From: Acrocarpospora phusangensis | GTDB lineage: Bacteria > Actinomycetota > Actinomycetes > Streptosporangiales > Streptosporangiaceae | NCBI RefSeq assembly: GCF_016862995.1 | Contig: NZ_BOOA01000046.1 | Span: 1 to 64,000, forward strand | Direction of reading: 5' to 3' | Length of the DNA stretch: 64,000 bases | Shown: positions 33,136 to 45,803 of the stretch, piece after piece | Numbering within the stretch: position 1 is the first letter of the stretch | How the letters are laid out: each line of letters starts with the position of its first letter | Notes under the pieces: generated by a model | The model's input: the letters and a program-made list of their open reading frames with translations, nothing else | Database searches by the model: none | Told to the model about the DNA's origin: nothing | Position numbers and translations under genes: made by a program

Positions 33136-33139
<4 letters not shown>
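32738..33139 (+). CDS. Four-helix membrane protein, unknown
   Basis: A 133-residue integral membrane protein with four predicted helices separated by short loops, and a positively charged stretch (RRQDTKV) after the first. GGGAGGGGG at 32724-32732 places the start at GTG 32738, giving a protein that begins at the first helix. I do not recognise the family. It overlaps the convergent glgX by 4 bp. Confidence 0.7.
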
Positions 33140-35250
<2,111 letters not shown>

Positions 35251-35351
35251 GTATCCCCATTGTCCACTGATGAGCCCCCTTCTGCACCCCGTCAATTTCC
35301 CGGTCGATAGTCTGTTTTGGCAGTCCGTATCGACGAGCATCGGGGGAGCTC

Positions 35352-35960
35352 ATGAGGTACGCAGGGTTTCTTCCCCTGCTGTCGGGCGGCATTCTGCTGC
35401 TCGGCTGCGCTCACGAAACGCCCACCATAGCCCTTATGGCCGCATTCCACCGCATAACTCCGGAAAGCTGGTGCCGCGACCAGGGCGGGACCGTGCGGAC
35501 CTACGTGCCGAGGGACCCCGAGGCCCCCACCGTCGAACGGCCCATGTGCGTCTTCCGCGCCCCCGGCGGCGGCCACGTGCTGATCGGCGCCGCCACCCTG
35601 GCGTCCCCGCGCGCCACCCTGGCCGCCGTCGCGTACGTCCACAGCCCGCCGCCCCCGCGCGTCGACAGCGCGATCAACCCCGACATCGGGTACTGCCTGG
35701 CCCTGGGCGGCAAATCGGACCCCGCGGGCTGGTACCCGATCGACGACGCCGACGCCAGGCCCATCCCCTTCTGCGTCTTCGCCGACGACTCGGTGATCGA
35801 CACGTGGGGCCTGGCCTCCCGCGCCGTCAGCCCCGCGCGCGCCCCCGACCTGCGCGCCAAGTTCCGCTACCGCGCGCCCTCCCCGAGCCCGGTTCACTCG
35901 GTGTCGGGCCGCGCCTTGGACGGCTGGACCCGTTTCGGCTCCCCGGGCATCTTCGGATAG
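35352..35960 (+). CDS. Lipoprotein with DUF333-like repeats
   Basis: A 202-residue predicted lipoprotein with the lipobox LLLGC. Two cysteine-containing repeats, one around WCRDQGGTVRTYV...CVF and one around YCLALGGKSDPAGWYP...CVF, resemble DUF333 modules. GGGGGAG precedes ATG 35352. The last 67 bp overlap the convergent LigD-type gene, an unusually long convergent overlap. The function is unknown. Confidence 0.8.
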   Translation: MRYAGFLPLLSGGILLLGCAHETPTIALMAAFHRITPESWCRDQGGTVRTYVPRDPEAPTVERPMCVFRAPGGGHVLIGAATLASPRATLAAVAYVHSPPPPRVDSAINPDIGYCLALGGKSDPAGWYPIDDADARPIPFCVFADDSVIDTWGLASRAVSPARAPDLRAKFRYRAPSPSPVHSVSGRALDGWTRFGSPGIFG

Positions 35961-36895
35961 TTCGGCGGGTACGGCATGTCGCCCCGGCCGTCCTCCTCGT
36001 ACATGCCGAGCAGGCCCTCCAGCGAGAACGCCTGGTCGTCGATCGCCCGCTGCACGTCGCCCAGCTTCGCGAAACGCTCCGGCATCGTCCTGATGTCGAA
36101 GTCGCGCGGGTCGCAGTCGGCCAGCTCCTCCCACGTCACGGGGGCGGACACCGTCGCGTCCGGCTTGGCGCGCACCGAGTACGCGCTGGCGACCGTGCGG
36201 TCGCGGGCGTTCTGGTTGAAGTCGATGAAGACGCGTTCGCCGCGTTCCTCCTTCCACCAGGCGGTGGTGGCCAGGTCGGGCGCGCGGCGTTCCACCTCCC
36301 GGGCGAAGGCGATCGCCGCGTACCTGACCTCGGTGAAGGTCCAGCGCGGCTCGATCCGGACGGCGATGTGCACGCCGCGGTTGCCGGAGGTCTTCGGGAA
36401 CCCGGTCAGCCCGAGTTCGTCGAGCACGTCCCTGGCCGTGAACGCCACCTTCCTGGCCTGGTCGAACCCGGTCCCCGGCTGGGGGTCGATGTCGATCCGC
36501 AGCTCGTCGGGGTGTTCGAGGTCCGCGCTCCGCGCGTGCCACGGGTGGAAGTCGATCGTCCCCAAGTTGGCGCACCAGGCGATCGCGGCGACCTCGGCGG
36601 GACAGAAGGCGTCAGCCGTACGGCCACTGGGGAACCGCACGGTCACCGTGTCGATCCAGTCGGGATGCTTGGGCATGCGCTTCTGGTAGATCGCATCGGT
36701 TTCGACGCCATCGGGATGGCGTTTCAGGTACGTCGGGCGGTCGCGCACCGCGCGCAGCACGCCGTCGCCGACGCTCACGTAGTACTCCACCAGCTCGCGC
36801 TTGGTCGCGCCGATGCCCGGGAAGTAGATCTTGTCCGGGTTGCTGACCTTGACGGTCCGCCCCCCGACGTCGAGTTCGATAAACGGCGATGCCAT
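35894..36895 (-). CDS. LigD-type polymerase/primase domain protein
   Basis: A 333-residue stand-alone primase-polymerase (PolDom) of the LigD family. The DID metal site is Asp135 and Asp137 (ELRIDIDPQPGTGF); IYFPGIGATKRELVEYY, TYLKRHPDG and KTSGNRGVHIAV are characteristic. It adds ribonucleotides at ends during non-homologous end joining or fills gaps in LigC-dependent repair. Here it is not fused to ligase or nuclease domains, and the LigC gene lies 4 kb away. I start at ATG 36895. Confidence 0.92.
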   Translation of the reverse strand: MASPFIELDVGGRTVKVSNPDKIYFPGIGATKRELVEYYVSVGDGVLRAVRDRPTYLKRHPDGVETDAIYQKRMPKHPDWIDTVTVRFPSGRTADAFCPAEVAAIAWCANLGTIDFHPWHARSADLEHPDELRIDIDPQPGTGFDQARKVAFTARDVLDELGLTGFPKTSGNRGVHIAVRIEPRWTFTEVRYAAIAFAREVERRAPDLATTAWWKEERGERVFIDFNQNARDRTVASAYSVRAKPDATVSAPVTWEELADCDPRDFDIRTMPERFAKLGDVQRAIDDQAFSLEGLLGMYEEDGRGDMPYPPNYPKMPGEPKRVQPSKARPDTE

Positions 36896-37018
36896 AACCC
36901 GGACGATACCCACTGTTGACAGTCCTACGGCGGGCTTGATCGCACCCGCCGGGGCGGGGAAGTTTCCGCGGCGGGTTCCGGTTGACTCAGGTGAATCCGA
37001 CGAACAAGGCTGGTGAGC

Positions 37019-37417
37019 ATGAACAAGGTGGTCAAGAGCGAGGCCGAGTGGCGTGTGCAGCTGTCGCCCGAGGAGTTCCGGGTGCTGCGGCAGGCCGGGA
37101 CCGAGCGGCCCTTCACCGGGGAGTACGTCGACACCAAGACCGAGGGCGTCTACAGCTGCCGGGCGTGCGGGGCCGAGCTGTTCCGGTCCGACACCAAGTT
37201 CGAGTCGCACTGCGGCTGGCCGTCGTTCTTCGAGCCGAGCGAGTCCGACGCCGTCACCCTGATCGAGGACCGCAGCCTCGGCATGGTCCGCGTCGAGGTG
37301 CGCTGCGCGACCTGTGACTCCCACCTGGGTCACGTCTTCCACGGCGAGGGCTACCCGACCCCGACCGACGACCGGTACTGCATCAACTCGGTGAGCCTCA
37401 CCCTCAAGCCCGCCTAG
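37019..37417 (+). CDS. msrB: Peptide methionine-R-sulfoxide reductase
   Basis: A 132-residue MsrB that reduces methionine-R-sulfoxide. Zinc ligands are Cys47, Cys50, Cys96 and Cys99; the catalytic Cys121 is in RYCINS; GWPSFF and GHVFHGEG form the active-site walls. AAGG about nine bases upstream supports ATG 37019. The divergent TTGACA in the spacer before ligD may be its -35. It overlaps the next gene by 4 bp. Confidence 0.94.
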   Translation: MNKVVKSEAEWRVQLSPEEFRVLRQAGTERPFTGEYVDTKTEGVYSCRACGAELFRSDTKFESHCGWPSFFEPSESDAVTLIEDRSLGMVRVEVRCATCDSHLGHVFHGEGYPTPTDDRYCINSVSLTLKPA

Positions 37418-37974
37418 GAGCGCGGCTCCGGGTGGGTGACGCGGCAGTCACGATCGTCCCGGCCGAGGATGTTGGCGAGCACGGGATTGCCGTTCTCGCC
37501 GAACTCGGCCTGGACGAACACGACGGGATCGCGCTCGCCGGTTGAGGCGAGGTAGAGCAGGCCGCGTTCACAGAGCCGGAGAGCCGTCTTCGAGTTGTTC
37601 GCGCTCTCCGGCAGATTCGTATATATCCGCAGGTAGCGGCCGGTGGTCCGGATATCGGTCACCCGGCCGTTCGTCTTGTCGGACCAGTGTTCGTTGAAAT
37701 AGGCGACAGCCGATTCGCTGGTGTATTTCGACTTGCCGGCGGCCTTCGTCACCGCAGGTTCCGGCTGTTCGCTCTGGCCGACGTCGGCCACGTCCAGCTC
37801 GGCCGGCGTGGCGGATGCCGTGGCGACCGGGGCATCCGGGGCATCCGGCCGCAGCAGCGGCAGCGCCACGGCCGCGCCGCCCAAGGCCAGGCAGGCCACT
37901 CCGACACTGATTTCGGCCATTCTCGACCGTTTACGCCGCCGTCTTCCTCTGGAACGTGCCACCCCGGCAGACAT
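37414..37974 (-). CDS. Single-pass membrane protein, unknown
   Basis: A 186-residue protein with a basic N-terminus ([12 protein letters not shown]), one hydrophobic helix ([20 protein letters not shown]) and an extracellular domain containing two Cys residues. The topology is that of an anchored periplasmic/extracytoplasmic protein. GAGGGG precedes ATG 37974. I do not recognise the domain. It overlaps the convergent msrB by 4 bp. Confidence 0.65.
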   Translation of the reverse strand: MSAGVARSRGRRRRKRSRMAEISVGVACLALGGAAVALPLLRPDAPDAPVATASATPAELDVADVGQSEQPEPAVTKAAGKSKYTSESAVAYFNEHWSDKTNGRVTDIRTTGRYLRIYTNLPESANNSKTALRLCERGLLYLASTGERDPVVFVQAEFGENGNPVLANILGRDDRDCRVTHPEPRS

Positions 37975-38130
37975 CGCCCCTCGCAACGTGGGATTTCGTC
38001 CGAGTATCGCAAGGAAGCCGAGATCGTGACCGGCAAACATGCGGAACGGGCATGCCCGTACCCGCCTGTCACGCCTTCCCGGAATGACGGGAATATCGTC
38101 ACCTGACGGCGGGAACGCGATGATGAGCCA

Positions 38131-40002
38131 ATGGGTCCCGTGAGCGTGAGATCGGGTCTGGCCTGGGGTGTGTTCGGGCTGTCGTGCGTGCTGGTTGCCG
38201 CGGGAATCGTGATCCAGCCGGGCGACCCGGTCGACGCCGCGCTGGCGCTGGGCTTCACCCCGCTCGGGGCGTACCTGGTCAGCCATCGCAAAGGCGGCGC
38301 GGTCGGGCCGCTCTGCCTGCTGGCGGGCCTCAGCGCGGTCGCCTACGCCGCCGACGCGTACGGCTCCCGCCCGGACTGGCCCGCGGCCGACTGGGCGCTC
38401 TGGATCGCCGCCCTCACCTGGGCTCCGCCGCTGCTGGCCGGCTGCACGCTGCTGCTGTTGCTGGTGCCGGACGGAAAGCTGCCCAGCCCCCGCTGGCGGC
38501 CGGTGGCGGCGGCCGCGATCATCGCGACCACCCTGTTCAGCGCCGTCGTCGCGCTCATCCCGCCCGACACGGGCACCAGCCCGTTCGCCGTCGAGGCGCT
38601 GCGCCCGCTCAAGCTGTTCTTCGTGCCCATCACGGGCACCCTGGCCGCCATCGCGGTGCTGTCCGCCGCCGGGCTGCTGGTGCGCACGGCCAGGGCCCGC
38701 GGCCCGCTCCGGCTGCAGCTGCTGTGGATCTGCGTGGGCGCGGTGCTGGCCGTGGCCGGCGCGTTCCTGCCCGCGCTGGTGCCGCTGCCCGGCGCGGGCG
38801 TGCCGTTCATCCTGGCCCTGCCCGTCTGCGTGGCCGTCGCCATGCTCCGCCACGACCTCTACGAGACCAGCCTGCCGCTCCGCCGCTTCCTCACCTTCGC
38901 CCTGCTCGCCGTGGCCCTCACCGGCCTGTACGCCCTGATCGCCCGCCTCACCGGCAGCGGCGTCGCCGGCACGGTCGCCGTGGCCGCCGCCGTCGAGCCG
39001 TTGCACCACTGGCTCCGCCGCGCCGCCGGCCGCATCCTGTACGGCAGGCGATCCGACCCGCAGGAGGTCTTCGCCCGGCTGGCCCGCCGCCTCTCCGGCA
39101 CCTCCGACCCGGCCGGCATCCTGGCGGCCGTCGGGGACGCGGTGGTCGAAGCCGTCGGGCCGCCGTACGCGCGGATCGAACTGGGCGGCCACGACGAGCC
39201 CTTGAAGATCGTCGAACGGGGGCGGCCGGAGCCCGTGACGCTGTCGGTCCCGCTCCGCTTCCAGGGCGAGGAGCTCGGCGCCGTGCTGGTCTCCCGGGAG
39301 TCCCAGGGCGACCGGCGGGTCCTGGCCCAGCTCGCCCTGCAGGCGGGGGCCGCGCTGGCCGCCGCCCACCGCGCGGCGGCGCTCCAGCGGTCGCGGCTGC
39401 TGCTGGTCACCGCCAGGGAGGAGGAGCGCCGGCGCATCAGCAGGGACCTGCACGACGGGCTCGGCCCGGTCCTGGCCGGCATCGGCTTCACCGTGGACGC
39501 GGCGGGCAACGCGCTAGCCGCCGACCCGGACCGGACGCGCGGCCTGCTCACCCAGATCCGCGCCCAGGTCCACGAGGCCGGCGCGGGCGTACGCGGCCTG
39601 GTGCGCGGCCTGCGCCCGCCCGAGCTCTCCCAGCTGGGCCTGGCCCGGGCGGTCGAGCAGTCCGCCGCCGACCTGCGCGCGGGCGGCCTGCGGGTGGACG
39701 TCACCATCGGCGACACCGCCCGCCTCACCGCCGCCGCCGAGGTCGCCCTCTACTTCGTCGCCCGCGAGGCCCTCGCCAACGCGGTACGGCACGCCGCCCC
39801 CACCCGCTGCGCGGTCCGGCTCCGCCCGGCGCGGAAAGGCTTTGAGATCATGGTGACCGACGACGGCCCCGGCCTGCCGCCCGACGCCCGGCCGGGGGTC
39901 GGGCTGACCTCGATGCGGGAACGCGTCGAGGAGCTGGACGGCACGTTCACCGTCGAATCCGGTCCGGCGGGGACCGTCGTGCGCGCCTGGCTCCCCGCAT
40001 GA
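38131..40002 (+). CDS. Sensor histidine kinase, NarL partner type
   Basis: A 623-residue membrane kinase. About eight N-terminal helices (to ~residue 300) sense an unknown signal, a GAF-like segment follows, and the kinase core has the HisKA_3 phosphoacceptor His441 in ISRDLHDGLGPVLAGI and an HATPase with NAVRHA, DDGPGLP and GVGLTSMRERV. The stop overlaps the start of the response regulator by 4 bp, so the pair is a single unit. Confidence 0.93.
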   Translation: MGPVSVRSGLAWGVFGLSCVLVAAGIVIQPGDPVDAALALGFTPLGAYLVSHRKGGAVGPLCLLAGLSAVAYAADAYGSRPDWPAADWALWIAALTWAPPLLAGCTLLLLLVPDGKLPSPRWRPVAAAAIIATTLFSAVVALIPPDTGTSPFAVEALRPLKLFFVPITGTLAAIAVLSAAGLLVRTARARGPLRLQLLWICVGAVLAVAGAFLPALVPLPGAGVPFILALPVCVAVAMLRHDLYETSLPLRRFLTFALLAVALTGLYALIARLTGSGVAGTVAVAAAVEPLHHWLRRAAGRILYGRRSDPQEVFARLARRLSGTSDPAGILAAVGDAVVEAVGPPYARIELGGHDEPLKIVERGRPEPVTLSVPLRFQGEELGAVLVSRESQGDRRVLAQLALQAGAALAAAHRAAALQRSRLLLVTAREEERRRISRDLHDGLGPVLAGIGFTVDAAGNALAADPDRTRGLLTQIRAQVHEAGAGVRGLVRGLRPPELSQLGLARAVEQSAADLRAGGLRVDVTIGDTARLTAAAEVALYFVAREALANAVRHAAPTRCAVRLRPARKGFEIMVTDDGPGLPPDARPGVGLTSMRERVEELDGTFTVESGPAGTVVRAWLPA

Positions 40003-40640
40003 TCCGGCTCCTGGTCGTGGACGACCACCCGGTGGTCCGGGACGGCCTGCGCGCCCTGATGTCCACCGTGGACGGGATCGAGGTCGTGGCCGTCGCCGAG
40101 GACGGCGCGCAGGCTCTGCGCGCGGTGCGCGAGCACGCGGTGGACGTGGTCCTGATGGACATCGCGATGCCGGTCATGGACGGGGTCGAGGCCACCCGCC
40201 GGCTGACCGGGGAGCCGTCCCCGCCCACGGTGGTCATGCTCACCATGGCGGACGACGATCTCTCGCTGCTGGCCGCCGTACGCGCCGGGGCCCGGGGTTA
40301 CCTGCTCAAGCACTCCGGCCAGGAGGACGTGATCGCCGCCGTGCGCGCGGCCGCCCGCGGGCAGGCGGTCTTCGGCCAGGGGGCGGCCGACGCCCTGATC
40401 ACCCTGCTGCACGCCCCGCCCGCCGCGGCCCCTCCCCCGTTCCCGCAGCTCACCCAGCGGGAGCGGGAGGTCCTCGACCTGCTCGCGAAGGGCCTCGGCA
40501 ACCAGGCGATCGCCCGGCGGCTCCACCTGAGCCCGAAGACCGTGGCCAACACCGTCTCGGCCATCCTGCCCAAGCTCCCGGCCCGCGACCGCGCCGAAGC
40601 CGTCGAACGCGCCCGTACGGCGGGCCTCGGCCTCCCATAG
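39999..40640 (+). CDS. LuxR/NarL-type response regulator
   Basis: A 213-residue response regulator with phosphoacceptor Asp54 (VLMDIAMP), acidic pocket VVDDH and Lys in GARGYLLK. The C-terminal HTH is LTQREREVLDLLAKGLGNQAIARRLHLSPKTVANTV. It starts inside the 3' end of the kinase gene. Target genes are not evident; the adjacent membrane-protein gene is a candidate. Confidence 0.94.
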   Translation: MIRLLVVDDHPVVRDGLRALMSTVDGIEVVAVAEDGAQALRAVREHAVDVVLMDIAMPVMDGVEATRRLTGEPSPPTVVMLTMADDDLSLLAAVRAGARGYLLKHSGQEDVIAAVRAAARGQAVFGQGAADALITLLHAPPAAAPPPFPQLTQREREVLDLLAKGLGNQAIARRLHLSPKTVANTVSAILPKLPARDRAEAVERARTAGLGLP

Positions 40641-40729
40641 CGCTCCCGGATCGCCGGGATCATCCGCCCTGGTGGGCGGGAACGGCCGCGCCCGAGCCTG
40701 GACTCCGGTATCCGATGGAGGAGGATGAC

Positions 40730-41233
40730 ATGTCCGGAGCAGGGCGATGGCCGTGGGTGGCGGCGGGAGCGTCGGCGGTGCTGGGGGCCACCCAGGTGAT
40801 CCGGCCGCAGGTGGTGCCGTTCGCGGGGGCGGGCGACTACCTGATCGAGGCGGCGTACGCGCTCTACCTGGTCGGCGCGGTCCCGGCCGTGCTGGCCGTA
40901 CGGCGGGCGAACCCGGGATGGGGCAGGATCGGGACCGTGGGCAGCGTCCTGTACGCGATCGCGCACGGATTGCTCGCGATCCCGGTCGGGCTCACGCTCG
41001 TCCTGGCCGACGAGCCGCCGGAGCCGGTGGGGCTGCTGTTCCTGCCGGGCCTGGCGCTGTGGCTGGCCGGGGGCGTGCTGATGGGCGTGGCCGCGTTCCG
41101 GCGGAGCCGCCCGCTGGGCGTCGCCATCCCGGCGGCCCTGCCGCTGGCCATGGTGGCCGGCGCGGCGGGACCGCTGGTGGAGGCGGCGCTGTGGGCGTTC
41201 CTGGCTACGGGAGGGCGGCGACCAGTTCGCTGA
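40730..41233 (+). CDS. Small multi-helix membrane protein
   Basis: About 167 residues with four to five hydrophobic helices and little hydrophilic sequence. GGAGGAGG five bases upstream sets ATG 40730, with the 40715 ATG lying in the ribosome site. It follows the two-component genes and may be their target. I do not recognise it. Its 3' end overlaps the convergent hemQ by 29 bp. Confidence 0.7.
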   Translation: MSGAGRWPWVAAGASAVLGATQVIRPQVVPFAGAGDYLIEAAYALYLVGAVPAVLAVRRANPGWGRIGTVGSVLYAIAHGLLAIPVGLTLVLADEPPEPVGLLFLPGLALWLAGGVLMGVAAFRRSRPLGVAIPAALPLAMVAGAAGPLVEAALWAFLATGGRRPVR

Positions 41234-41918
41234 CCGGCTTGCGCGTGCCGGTGTAGAACGGGATCTCGATCCGGGTGTGCCGCCGGGCCTCCGCGCCGCG
41301 CAGGTGGCGCATCAGGTCGACGATGCGGTGCAGTTCGTCGGCCTCGAAGGCCAGCATCCACTCGAAGTCGTTCAACGCGAAGCAGGCGACGGTGTTGGAG
41401 CGCACGTCCGGGTAGTCCCGCGCCATCTTGCCGTGCTCGGCGAGCATGGCGCGGCGCTCGGAGTCCTCCAGCAGGTACCAGTCCAGCGACCGGACGAACG
41501 GGTAGACGCAGACGAAGCCCTTCGGCTCCTCCTCGGCGAGGAACGCGGGGATGTGCGACTTGTTGAACTCGGCCGGCCGGTGGAGGGCCATCGCCGACCA
41601 GACCGGCTCGCTCGCCCGGCCCAGGGCGGTACGGCGGAACCTGCCGTACACCTCCTGGAGGTCCTCCGCCGACGGCGCGTGCCACCAGAGCATGAAGTCG
41701 GCGTCGGCGCGGAACCCGGCCACGTCGTAGACGCCGCGGGTGACCACGTCCTTCTGCTCCGACTGGGCCAGCAGCTCGGCCACTTCCTCGGCGACCGCCT
41801 CGCGGTTGCCCGGGAGCGCGTCGCGCAGCCGGAAGACCGACCACATGGTGTAGCGGATCACGTTGTTGAGGTCACGCGCTCGGGGTCGCGGCGCGCTCGC
41901 CTGGGTGCCGTCCGTCAT
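41205..41918 (-). CDS. hemQ: Coproheme decarboxylase
   Basis: A 237-residue chlorite-dismutase-like protein. It performs the last step of the coproporphyrin-dependent heme route, decarboxylating coproheme to heme b. The catalytic Tyr139 ([12 protein letters not shown]) and proximal heme-ligand His162 ([11 protein letters not shown]) are present. ATG 41918 lies inside the end of hemY, which overlaps by 47 bp, so the two are co-translated. Actinobacteria lack the classic HemN/HemF step, fitting this gene. Confidence 0.93.
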   Translation of the reverse strand: MTDGTQASAPRPRARDLNNVIRYTMWSVFRLRDALPGNREAVAEEVAELLAQSEQKDVVTRGVYDVAGFRADADFMLWWHAPSAEDLQEVYGRFRRTALGRASEPVWSAMALHRPAEFNKSHIPAFLAEEEPKGFVCVYPFVRSLDWYLLEDSERRAMLAEHGKMARDYPDVRSNTVACFALNDFEWMLAFEADELHRIVDLMRHLRGAEARRHTRIEIPFYTGTRKPVSELVAALP

Positions 41919-43326
41919 GCTGCCATTCTCCCCCCGGGCCCAGGTGCTCCAGAATCCGGGATGCTGCTCTCCTGGCCGTGCCCACCGTGGCGGGCACGCC
42001 GAGGCCGTCGTAGGCGGCCCCGCAGACGGCCAGCCCGGGCTGCTCGGCCACGGCGGCGAAGACGCGCGCGACGCGGTCGAGATGGCCGACGTGGTACTGC
42101 GGCAGGCCGCCGCCCCACCTGCTGACCCGCGAGTCGATCGGCACGCCGCGCAGGCCGGCGGTCTCGGCCAGCTCGGCCGTGGCGAGGGCGACCAGCTCGG
42201 CGTCGTCGCGCTGGAGCAGCCGCTCCTCGCCGACCCGGCCGATGGAGCAGCGGACCAGGACGACCCCGGCCTCGGCCAGGTACGGCCACTTGCTGGTGCT
42301 GAAGGTGACGGCCTTGACCGCGCGTCCCTCGACGGGCGGCACGAGGTAGCCGCTGCCCCCGGGGAGGGACGGAGCGGCGTCCCGGGCGTAGGCGAGGGTG
42401 ATGATGGCCATGCTGGCGTACTCGATCCGGGCGAGTTCGGCCGCGGCGGCGGGCACGTCATGGCTCAGGAGCCGCGCGGCGGGAGCCGCGGGTACGGCCA
42501 GCACGACGGCGTCGGCCTCGACCACGGCCTCGTCCCTGGTGGGGCCGGTGACGAGCCGCCAGCCCGCCGGGGCCCGGCGCAGGCCGCGCACCATGACCCC
42601 GGTCCTGACCTGCGCGCCGGAGGCTTCGGCCAGGGCGGGGGGCAGGCCGCCGAGGCCGCCGTCGAGGGTGGTGAAGACCGGTCCCGCGTTCTTCGGGGCG
42701 GCGGCCACGAGGTCCTCGGCCGCGCGCAGCAGGGAGCGTTCCTTCCTGGCCGCGGCGGCGATGGCCGGCATGGTGGCGTCCAGGGAGAGCCGGTCGGCCC
42801 GTCCCGCGTACACGCCGCCCAGCAGCGGCTCGACCAGGCGGTCGACGATCTCCTCGCCCATCCTGGCCGTGACGTACTCGGCCACGGAGACGTCGGCGTC
42901 GAGCGGCGTGGCGGGCAGGACGCGGTCCATGGGCACCCGGGCCAGGCCGTCCGCCGACAGGATGCCCGAGGCGGCCAGCGCGTCCAGGTCGGACGGCACG
43001 CCCATGACCTGGCCCGCGGGCATCGGGCGCAGCTCGCCCCGCGACAGGATGGACGACCGGGTGGTGCCGGGGTCGACCAGCCGGTCCGCGAGACCGATCG
43101 AGGCGACCAGCTCCCTGCCCTCCGGGCGGCGCGCCAGCATGGACTCCGCGCCCGCGTCGATCAGCACTCCCGCCACCTCGGAGGCGTGGAGTTTGCCGCC
43201 GATCCGGGAGCCGCCCTCCAGGACCGTGATCCGCAGCCGCGGGCCGCCCTCCGACCGGAGGAACCACGCCGCCGCCAGTCCGGCGATGCCCGCCCCCACG
43301 ATCACGACGTGCTTGTCCGTCCCCAT
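41872..43326 (-). CDS. hemY: Coproporphyrinogen III oxidase (HemY type)
   Basis: A 484-residue FAD enzyme that oxidises coproporphyrinogen III to coproporphyrin III in the Gram-positive heme route. The N-terminal [21 protein letters not shown] and [12 protein letters not shown] bind FAD; the middle [26 protein letters not shown] is typical of HemY/CgoX. ATG 43326 begins directly before the dinucleotide fold. It overlaps hemQ at its 3' end. Older annotation calls it protoporphyrinogen oxidase. Confidence 0.93.
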   Translation of the reverse strand: MGTDKHVVIVGAGIAGLAAAWFLRSEGGPRLRITVLEGGSRIGGKLHASEVAGVLIDAGAESMLARRPEGRELVASIGLADRLVDPGTTRSSILSRGELRPMPAGQVMGVPSDLDALAASGILSADGLARVPMDRVLPATPLDADVSVAEYVTARMGEEIVDRLVEPLLGGVYAGRADRLSLDATMPAIAAAARKERSLLRAAEDLVAAAPKNAGPVFTTLDGGLGGLPPALAEASGAQVRTGVMVRGLRRAPAGWRLVTGPTRDEAVVEADAVVLAVPAAPAARLLSHDVPAAAAELARIEYASMAIITLAYARDAAPSLPGGSGYLVPPVEGRAVKAVTFSTSKWPYLAEAGVVLVRCSIGRVGEERLLQRDDAELVALATAELAETAGLRGVPIDSRVSRWGGGLPQYHVGHLDRVARVFAAVAEQPGLAVCGAAYDGLGVPATVGTARRAASRILEHLGPGGEWQHDGRHPGERAATPSA

Positions 43327-43447
43327 GCCGACCAACGCTACCGGCCGCCCCCGCCGGTCCCTTATCGCGTCCGTGCTCAGGGGAGCCGTGACAGCATCGT
43401 GACGGAGCGCCTCAAACCGGCCGCCCGTACGAAGCGTCTTCAAGGAC

Positions 43448-44509
43448 ATGATGAGATTGCGGCTCACGGCCGGCGGGGCGCGCGGCGCCCGGTGGGCGGC
43501 CTCGCCTTTCCGATACTTACTTCTCCCGCTCACGTGCGCGGCGTTCCTGGTCGCCGGGTGCGGGGGCGGCGCCGAGATGACGTCCGGCGGCGCCGCGCCG
43601 GCGATGGACTCGTCCGTGGCGGGAGCCCCCCAGAAGGCGATGCCGGAGGCCGCCGCCACCAGGGCCCCCGCCGCCCTGAGCGACGGGCAGGACGCGGACG
43701 AGCAGGGCAGGTCCGGCGGCGAGGTCCAGGCGATCAACATCCAGACGGTGGACCGGTCGATCATCTACACGGCCGAGCTGACCGTGCGGGCCAAGGACGT
43801 CGTGAAGGCGAGCGACAGCGCCAAGCAGCTGGTGACCGGCGCGGGCGGCTACGTCGCGGACGAGAAGAGCACGGCCTTCAGCGGCAGCAACAACGAGGCG
43901 GTGATCACATTCAAGATCCCCCCGGCGCGCTACCCGGAGGTCCTCGGCAAGCTCGGCACCGACCTGGGCGAGCGGCGCTCGCTGCACCAGGGCGCGCAGG
44001 ACGTCACCGGTGAGGTGGCCGACGTGGAGGCCCGGGTGAAGTCGGCGGAGGCGGCCCTGGACCAGTTCCGGCTGCTCCTCACCAAGGCCGACAAGATCGG
44101 CGAGATCCTGGAGATCGAGCGGGAGATCCAGAACCGCACCGCCGAGCTGGAGTCCCTGCAGGCCCGGCAGAAGGCCCTCGCCGAGCAGACCGGCATGGCC
44201 ACCGTCACGCTCACCCTGATCGGCCCCGAAGTCGTCGTGGAGGAGCCTGAGGAGGAGCCCAGTGGCTTCTTCGGCGGTCTCGAGATCGGCTGGAACGCCC
44301 TGGTCAAGGCCGTCGAGGTCGGCCTGACCGTGCTCGGCACCCTGCTGCCGTGGCTGATCCTGATCGCCGTCGTGTGGATCGTCGCCCACCAGATCCTGCG
44401 CAGGCTGCGGCCCCGGCGGCCGGTGCCCGCGCCCGCTCCGCCGCCGCCCGCCCCCGCCGTGGCCGAGCGCGGCCCGGACGTCTCTGCGGGCAGCACGACC
44501 GAGAAGTGA
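43448..44509 (+). CDS. DUF4349 lipoprotein
   Basis: A 353-residue protein with a signal peptide ending at the lipobox LVAGC, a low-complexity Ala/Gly linker, a DUF4349 domain (IYTAELTVRAKDVVKASDSAKQLVTGAGGYVADE) with a coiled-coil, and one C-terminal transmembrane helix (about residues 285-318) followed by a proline-rich tail. The family is of unknown function, probably envelope-linked. The gene sits on the opposite strand between hemY and hemE. Confidence 0.88.
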   Translation: MMRLRLTAGGARGARWAASPFRYLLLPLTCAAFLVAGCGGGAEMTSGGAAPAMDSSVAGAPQKAMPEAAATRAPAALSDGQDADEQGRSGGEVQAINIQTVDRSIIYTAELTVRAKDVVKASDSAKQLVTGAGGYVADEKSTAFSGSNNEAVITFKIPPARYPEVLGKLGTDLGERRSLHQGAQDVTGEVADVEARVKSAEAALDQFRLLLTKADKIGEILEIEREIQNRTAELESLQARQKALAEQTGMATVTLTLIGPEVVVEEPEEEPSGFFGGLEIGWNALVKAVEVGLTVLGTLLPWLILIAVVWIVAHQILRRLRPRRPVPAPAPPPPAPAVAERGPDVSAGSTTEK

Positions 44510-44519
44510 CTCCCGCGGC

Positions 44520-44552
44520 AGGGGCCGCCTCCGGGCGGCGGAGGCGGCCCCT
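44520..44552. terminator. Bidirectional terminator, DUF4349 / hemE
   Basis: A perfect 13-bp GC-rich stem (44520-44532 with 44540-44552, 7-nt loop) sits between the convergent DUF4349 and hemE stop codons. Confidence 0.9.
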
Positions 44553-44560
44553 GGTCGCGG

Positions 44561-45598
44561 TCAGCGCTGCGTGGTGGTGTGGACGTGGTCGGTCAGGCGG
44601 GCCAGCTGGTCGGGGTCGGTGGACGGCAGCACGCCGTGGCCGAGGTTGAAGACGTGGCCCTCGGCGACCCGCCCGCTCTCCAGCACGCTGGTGGCCCGGC
44701 CGGCCACCACGTCCCACGGCGCCAGCAGGATGGCGGGGTCGAGGTTGCCCTGCAGGGCCTTGCCCGCGCCGACCCGCAGCGCCGCCTCGTCGAGGGGCAC
44801 CCGCCAGTCCACGCCGACCACGTCCGCGCCGGCCTCGCCCATGACCCCGAGCAGTTCGCCGGTGCCCACCCCGAAGTGGATGCGCGGCACGTCCAGGTCG
44901 GCCAGCCCCTCGAAGATCCGGCTGGTGTACGGCAGCACGTAGGTGCGGTAGTCGTTCGGGGCCACCGCCCCCACCCAGGAGTCGAACAGCTGCAGGGCGG
45001 AGGCGCCCGCCGCGGCCTGGATGCGCAGGAAGCCCAGGGTGATGGTGGTCAGGCGGTCCATGAGCTCGTGCCAGAGGGCGGGCTCGCCGTACATCATGGC
45101 CTTGGTGCGGTCGTGGTTCTTGGAGGGGCCGCCCTCGATGAGGTAGGAGGCCAGGGTGAAGGGCGCTCCGGCGAAGCCGATCAGCGGCACCCGGTCCAGC
45201 TCCTTGACCAGCGCGCCGACGGCCTCCGTCACGTACGGCACGTCGCCCGGCTCGATCGGCCGCAGGCGGGCCGCGCCCGCGGCGTCCCGGATCGGCTCGG
45301 CCACCACGGGCCCGACACCGGGCTTGATGTCCAGGTCCACGCCGATGGCCTTCAGCGGGACCACGATGTCGCTGAAGAAGATCGCGGCGTCCACGCCGTA
45401 GCGCCGCACCGGCTGCAACGTGATCTCGACCACCAGGTCAGGGGTGGCGCAGGCGTCCAGCATGGCCGTGCCCGCGCGCAGCTTGCGGTATTCGGGCAGC
45501 GACCGGCCCGCCTGGCGCATGTACCAGACCGGCGTGTACGGAACGGGCCTGCGGCGGCACGCCAGCAGGAACGCGGAGTCAGCGAGCTGGGGATTCAC
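44561..45598 (-). CDS. hemE: Uroporphyrinogen decarboxylase
   Basis: A 345-residue enzyme converting uroporphyrinogen III to coproporphyrinogen III, the substrate of Hem[59 protein letters not shown] and [26 protein letters not shown] are the expected core. The start is a GTG at 45598 with a weak ribosome site. Together with hemY and hemQ it makes a heme locus interrupted by the DUF4349 gene. Confidence 0.95.
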   Translation of the reverse strand: MNPQLADSAFLLACRRRPVPYTPVWYMRQAGRSLPEYRKLRAGTAMLDACATPDLVVEITLQPVRRYGVDAAIFFSDIVVPLKAIGVDLDIKPGVGPVVAEPIRDAAGAARLRPIEPGDVPYVTEAVGALVKELDRVPLIGFAGAPFTLASYLIEGGPSKNHDRTKAMMYGEPALWHELMDRLTTITLGFLRIQAAAGASALQLFDSWVGAVAPNDYRTYVLPYTSRIFEGLADLDVPRIHFGVGTGELLGVMGEAGADVVGVDWRVPLDEAALRVGAGKALQGNLDPAILLAPWDVVAGRATSVLESGRVAEGHVFNLGHGVLPSTDPDQLARLTDHVHTTTQR

Positions 45599-45803
45599 CT
45601 GTCAAGCGTGCCATGCCGGGCGGCCGGTCGGTGCGGCAACCCCAAGCCGATCACGAAATCCGGCAATCATGGAGGCGCCGTACGCCCAAGCGGCCCACCC
45701 GGGTAGGCAAAATGTTCGGCAAACACGCCTCCGGCATCGATTCCATTACCACTTTCGAGACACGCCGAGCGCGATGCGGGGAAATGTCGGCGGGACATGT
45801 CAA

